This document shows, piece after piece, positions 35,716 to 38,645 of a stretch of 38,645 nucleotides of DNA (its first letter is position 1; each line of letters opens with the position of its first letter). This DNA is from Sulfurimonas sp. (lineage in GTDB: Bacteria > Campylobacterota > Campylobacteria > Campylobacterales > Sulfurimonadaceae), in NCBI RefSeq assembly GCF_027056685.1, contig NZ_JALUKE010000058.1:1-38645 (forward strand), written 5' to 3'. The translations under genes and the position numbers were made by a program. The notes below the pieces were generated by a model, which was not told where the DNA came from, searched no databases, and was given only the letters and a program-made list of their open reading frames with translations.

Positions 35716-36222
35716 ATGCAAAAAGCAAACATAAATGGAAAAGTTTGGACATTTGGTAAAGATATTGATACAGATTTAATTATTGCTGCACGATACCTTA
35801 ACACTTCAGTTCCAGAGGAACTTGCAAAGCATGTCATGGAAGATGCTGATCCAGAATTTGTAAACAAGATGAGTCCAGGTGACATCATTGTTGCTGATGA
35901 AAATTTTGGATGTGGAAGTTCTCGTGAACATGCACCAATAGCACTTAAAGCTGCCGGCGTTGCTGCAATTATTGCACCAACATTTGCAAGAATTTTTTAT
36001 AGAAATGCTTTCAATATGGGGCTGCCTATCTTTGAACTTAAAGAGGCAAATGAGATAAAAGAGGGTGATAAAGTAAGCATCGATATGAATGCTGGAACAA
36101 TCACAAATGAGACAACAGGTAAAACATACGACTTTACCCCTATTCCTGCGTTTATGCAGGAACTTATAGATGCAGGTGGGTTGATGAATTTTGCAAAAAA
36201 TGAAGTAGAAGGTAAGAAATAG
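35716..36222 (+). CDS. leuD: 3-isopropylmalate dehydratase small subunit
   Basis: LeuD pairs with LeuC to isomerise 2- to 3-isopropylmalate in leucine synthesis. The 168-residue length fits the short archaeal/epsilon type of LeuD. The motif NFGCGSSREHAPIAL is the aconitase-swivel substrate loop, and KDIDTDLIIAARYLN is the family N-terminus. The stop is followed directly by the leuB ATG, so the two are coupled. leuC is not in the window. Confidence 0.96.
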   Translation: MQKANINGKVWTFGKDIDTDLIIAARYLNTSVPEELAKHVMEDADPEFVNKMSPGDIIVADENFGCGSSREHAPIALKAAGVAAIIAPTFARIFYRNAFNMGLPIFELKEANEIKEGDKVSIDMNAGTITNETTGKTYDFTPIPAFMQELIDAGGLMNFAKNEVEGKK

Positions 36223-37290
36223 ATGAAAACATACAAAATAGCACTTATTAAAGGTGACGGAATAGGTCCTGAAATTATAGATGAAGCAGTAAAAGTACTT
36301 GACGCGGTAGCTTCATACAGCGGATTTACTCTCAAATATGATGAGCTTCTAATGGGTGGTTGTGCGTATGATATTACAGGTGATCCTCTTCCTCAAGAGA
36401 CAATATCAGGCTCTTTAAGTGCCGATGCTGTGCTTTTTGGTTCAATTGGTGGAGAAAAATGGGACAATCTTCCTCGTGAGAAACGCCCTGAGAGTGGACT
36501 TTTACGCTTTAGAAAAGAGCTTGGTGTTTATGCAAATCTTCGTCCTGCTGTTGTCTATGATGAGCTTGCCAATGCATCTTCACTCAAGCCTGAGATCGTT
36601 CGCGGTGTTGACTTGATGGTTGTTCGTGAACTTATTGGCGGTATTTACTTTGGTGAACCTAAAGGGCGCGATGAAAATAAAGGCTGGAACACTATGGTCT
36701 ACTCTCGTGATGAGATAATCCGCATTGCGCACCAAGCTTTTAAAATCGCTATGACAAGAGGAAAAAAAGTTTGCTCTATTGATAAAGCAAATGTTCTTGA
36801 TGTTTCCCAACTTTGGCGTGAAACTGTAGAAGAGGTAGCAAAAGAGTACCCTGAAGTTGAACTCTCCCATATGTATGTTGACAATGCGGCTATGCAGCTT
36901 ATTCGTGATCCAAAACAGTTTGATGTTATGCTTACGGGGAATATTTTTGGAGATATTTTGAGTGATGAAGCCTCTATGCTTTCAGGTTCTATTGGACTTT
37001 TACCATCTGCTTCAATTGGTGCAAAAATAGGTGTTTATGAGCCTATTCACGGTTCAGCTCCAGACATTGCAGGTCAAGGAATTGCTAATCCTATCGCTAC
37101 CATTTCAAGTGCATCTATGATGCTTAGATATGCGTTAAATGAAGAAAAAGCCGCAGATAAAATTGATGCAGCTATTAAGCGTGCTTTAGCTGAGGGTTAC
37201 AGAACTGGAGACTTGGCACAATTTGATGCAAAAGAGATCTGTTCGACAAGTGAGATGGGTTCAATCATCGCAAACTATATAGAGAAGTAG
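36223..37290 (+). CDS. leuB: 3-isopropylmalate dehydrogenase
   Basis: LeuB oxidises and decarboxylates 3-isopropylmalate with NAD. The 355-residue protein has [13 protein letters not shown] at the N-terminus, [15 protein letters not shown] with catalytic residues, [35 protein letters not shown] with the metal aspartates, and the NAD-loop [21 protein letters not shown]. It begins at the base after the leuD stop. Confidence 0.98.
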   Translation: MKTYKIALIKGDGIGPEIIDEAVKVLDAVASYSGFTLKYDELLMGGCAYDITGDPLPQETISGSLSADAVLFGSIGGEKWDNLPREKRPESGLLRFRKELGVYANLRPAVVYDELANASSLKPEIVRGVDLMVVRELIGGIYFGEPKGRDENKGWNTMVYSRDEIIRIAHQAFKIAMTRGKKVCSIDKANVLDVSQLWRETVEEVAKEYPEVELSHMYVDNAAMQLIRDPKQFDVMLTGNIFGDILSDEASMLSGSIGLLPSASIGAKIGVYEPIHGSAPDIAGQGIANPIATISSASMMLRYALNEEKAADKIDAAIKRALAEGYRTGDLAQFDAKEICSTSEMGSIIANYIEK

Positions 37291-37303
37291 AGCGTACAAA
37301 CTT

Positions 37304-37552
37304 ATGCAGACACTGACACTGGCAAATATTTACGAACTTCAAGGTTTAAAAGAGGAAGCTTTAGAGATTTATAAAGATATTCTCAAAAAAGACCCTAATA
37401 ACTCTGAAGCTAAAATTGCCATTAGACGGCTCTCAGGCATGAGAAAAAAGTTTTTAAATGTAAATACTCAGATGAAAGAGTATTTTTTAAAGATGGATAC
37501 AGAAGTAGAGTTTAAAGAATTTGAAAGGTGGTTATTAAAAGCATGGAACTAA
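37304..37552 (+). CDS. Small TPR-like protein
   Basis: The 82-residue product begins with one tetratricopeptide-like repeat (LANIYELQGLKEEALEIYKDILKKDPNNSEAKIAIRRL), followed by a charged helical tail ending EFERWLLKAWN. A single TPR suggests a protein-protein contact role. It lies 13 bases after leuB and overlaps the next gene by 10 bases, in a leuDB-to-purU transcript. The function is unknown. Confidence 0.8.
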   Translation: MQTLTLANIYELQGLKEEALEIYKDILKKDPNNSEAKIAIRRLSGMRKKFLNVNTQMKEYFLKMDTEVEFKEFERWLLKAWN

Positions 37553-37872
37553 AAGATGTAATACTCTCAACACTAGCTGAGATGGAAGAAGAGACACCCC
37601 TTGAAAATGCAGAAACTGTTATGTCTGAAAGTATTGTAGATGAAACTGTTGTAGCTGTTGAGAATACAACAAAAATCTCTAAGGTAGAGATAGATAGTGA
37701 ACTTATTTATTTAGATTCTATAAGAGAGAGACTTCTTGTACTTTTTGAAGGCTTTCAAGCACCAAATAATGCTAACATAGAGGCAAAAGTAGATATGACT
37801 TTGAACTTTTTAGAATACACTTTAGCGACTATAGATGAGAGAGTTGAGAATTTAGAGAGAGGAAATATTTAA
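37543..37872 (+). CDS. Small acidic protein of unknown function
   Basis: The 109-residue product is acidic and helical (LKDVILSTLAEMEEETPLENAET), with a second helical part (SELIYLDSIRERLLVLFEGFQAPN) and a C-terminus like a coiled coil. The ORF track starts at a GTG five codons upstream; I chose the ATG at 37543, within the end of the TPR-like gene. Its TAA shares one base with the purU ATG, so it is coupled on both sides. I do not recognise the family; the adjacent, overlapping small TPR-like protein is a plausible partner. Confidence 0.75.
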   Translation: MELKDVILSTLAEMEEETPLENAETVMSESIVDETVVAVENTTKISKVEIDSELIYLDSIRERLLVLFEGFQAPNNANIEAKVDMTLNFLEYTLATIDERVENLERGNI

Positions 37873-38645
37873 TGGCACAATACAGAGTACTAATAGATGC
37901 AAATGATGAAAAAGGGCTTGTGCATAAAATTTCTAGTATTTTTTACAATCATAATTTGAATATTCTTTCAAATAGCGAGTTTGTGGATAAAGAGAGTAAT
38001 AAATTTTTTATGCGTAGTGTTGTCGATGGTGATGTTCGCAAAGAGGAATTGAGTAGTGAAATTATTGCGGCATTACCTCAAGACTCAGGTGTAAAAGTGA
38101 TAGAACCAAAAAAGAAAAATATCATCATTATGGCAACAAAAGAGATGCATGCCCTTGGTGATATTCTTATTCGTCATGAAGCAGGGGAGCTTGAAGCAAA
38201 TATTTTAGCTGTCATTTCAAACTATGATGATCTTGAATCTTTAGTCTCTAAATTTGGTGTGAACTATATTACTCTTTCTCATGAGGGGCTTGAACGATCT
38301 GAGCATGAGAGCAAAATTATAGAGACTATTAACTCATTTGAAGATGTTGACTACATTGTTCTTGCTAAATATATGCGTATCTTAACACCGCGTTTTGTTG
38401 CTGCGTTTGAAGATAAAATTATGAATATTCACCACTCCTTTTTACCTGCGTTTATAGGAGCAAATCCCTATAAACAAGCCTATGATAGGGGTGTGAAAAT
38501 CATCGGTGCAACTGCACACTTTGTAAATAACAATCTTGATGAAGGTCCAATTATTGCTCAAGAAGTTATTCATGTAAATCATGCTTATGGTTGGAGAGAT
38601 ATGCAACGCTCTGGTAAAGATGTTGAAAAAGTTGTACTCTCTCGT
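37872..38645 (+). CDS. purU: Formyltetrahydrofolate deformylase, truncated by the window end
   Basis: PurU hydrolyses 10-formyl-THF to formate and THF, balancing one-carbon pools (compare folD). The 258 visible codons show an N-terminal ACT domain (YRVLIDANDEKGLVHKISSIFYNHNLNILS) and most of the formyltransferase-type catalytic domain: AKYMRILTPRFV, NIHHSFLPAFIGANPYKQAYDRGVKIIGATAHFVNNNLDEGPII. It begins on the last base of the preceding stop (TAATG) and is missing from the ORF track because it runs off the right edge. Confidence 0.96.
   Translation, partial: MAQYRVLIDANDEKGLVHKISSIFYNHNLNILSNSEFVDKESNKFFMRSVVDGDVRKEELSSEIIAALPQDSGVKVIEPKKKNIIIMATKEMHALGDILIRHEAGELEANILAVISNYDDLESLVSKFGVNYITLSHEGLERSEHESKIIETINSFEDVDYIVLAKYMRILTPRFVAAFEDKIMNIHHSFLPAFIGANPYKQAYDRGVKIIGATAHFVNNNLDEGPIIAQEVIHVNHAYGWRDMQRSGKDVEKVVLSR

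Noticed and set aside
36146-36161. CCTGCGTTTATGCAGG hairpin in leuD as a terminator
   Set aside because: Only four pairs, inside a conserved coding region with no T-tract; it is better explained as one copy of the recurrent motif.
8163-38448. Two-fold strand bias of the CTGCGTTT motif as evidence for a KOPS-type polar sequence
   Set aside because: 17 against 8 copies is only a weak bias in one window, and gene orientation is also uneven; polarity cannot be claimed without the replication axis.

Overview
The window looks like chromosomal DNA of a Campylobacterota (epsilonproteobacterial) organism, most likely a Sulfurimonas-type sulfur or hydrogen oxidiser. The evidence is the low GC content, the epsilon-type periplasmic nitrate reductase order napAGHBFL..D without napC, TATAAT-type promoters with weak -35 boxes, a sigma-54 promoter in front of flagellar rod genes, and the general gene repertoire. 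Genus-level placement is an inference. I see no rRNA, tRNA, insertion sequence, prophage or CRISPR array.

Layout. 1-1805: end of a LysE-type transporter gene, a probably frameshifted mini-gene for a membrane peptide, then a small forward operon (DUF6500-like protein, PaaI-like thioesterase, SAM methyltransferase) ending in a bidirectional terminator. 1818-5817: metE with an unusual structured leader and a small upstream ORF, and pepA. 5920-6822: a degenerate receiver-GGDEF protein. 6832-11717: reverse operon folD-lepB-M50 protease-rpiB-coiled-coil protein-apt-trpB. 11805-13062: a monohaem cytochrome c translationally coupled to a CitE/HpcH-like lyase, ending at tandem hairpins.

13176-22348: nitrate respiration. 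NapA is the catalytic subunit; NapG and NapH deliver electrons from quinol; NapB is the dihaem electron donor; NapF, NapL and NapD are maturation or accessory proteins. A small Aer/CetB-like PAS protein lies between napL and napD, and a 104-residue acidic protein ends the operon. A separate outer-membrane porin gene follows. Both napA and the porin have an FNR/CRP-type dyad centred about 41 bases upstream of the predicted transcription start, so both are probably switched on by the same anaerobic regulator.

22545-29106: a three-gene RND efflux operon (adaptor, pump, TolC-like channel) and a TonB-like protein. 29191-31298: hemL, an AtpZ-like protein and a membrane protein. 31302-33839: rpoD followed by a PAS/degenerate-kinase protein. 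33935-35614: sigma-54 promoter and flgF-flgG. 35716-38645: leuD-leuB, a TPR-like protein, a small acidic protein and the start of purU.

The most unusual signal is not a gene. The octamer CTGCGTTT, usually followed by A or G, occurs at least 25 times on the two strands in 38.6 kb (about one per 1.5 kb), where base composition predicts about one copy. It is found in several reading frames and in both orientations relative to genes. That density resembles a DNA uptake sequence or another genome-wide DNA address motif.
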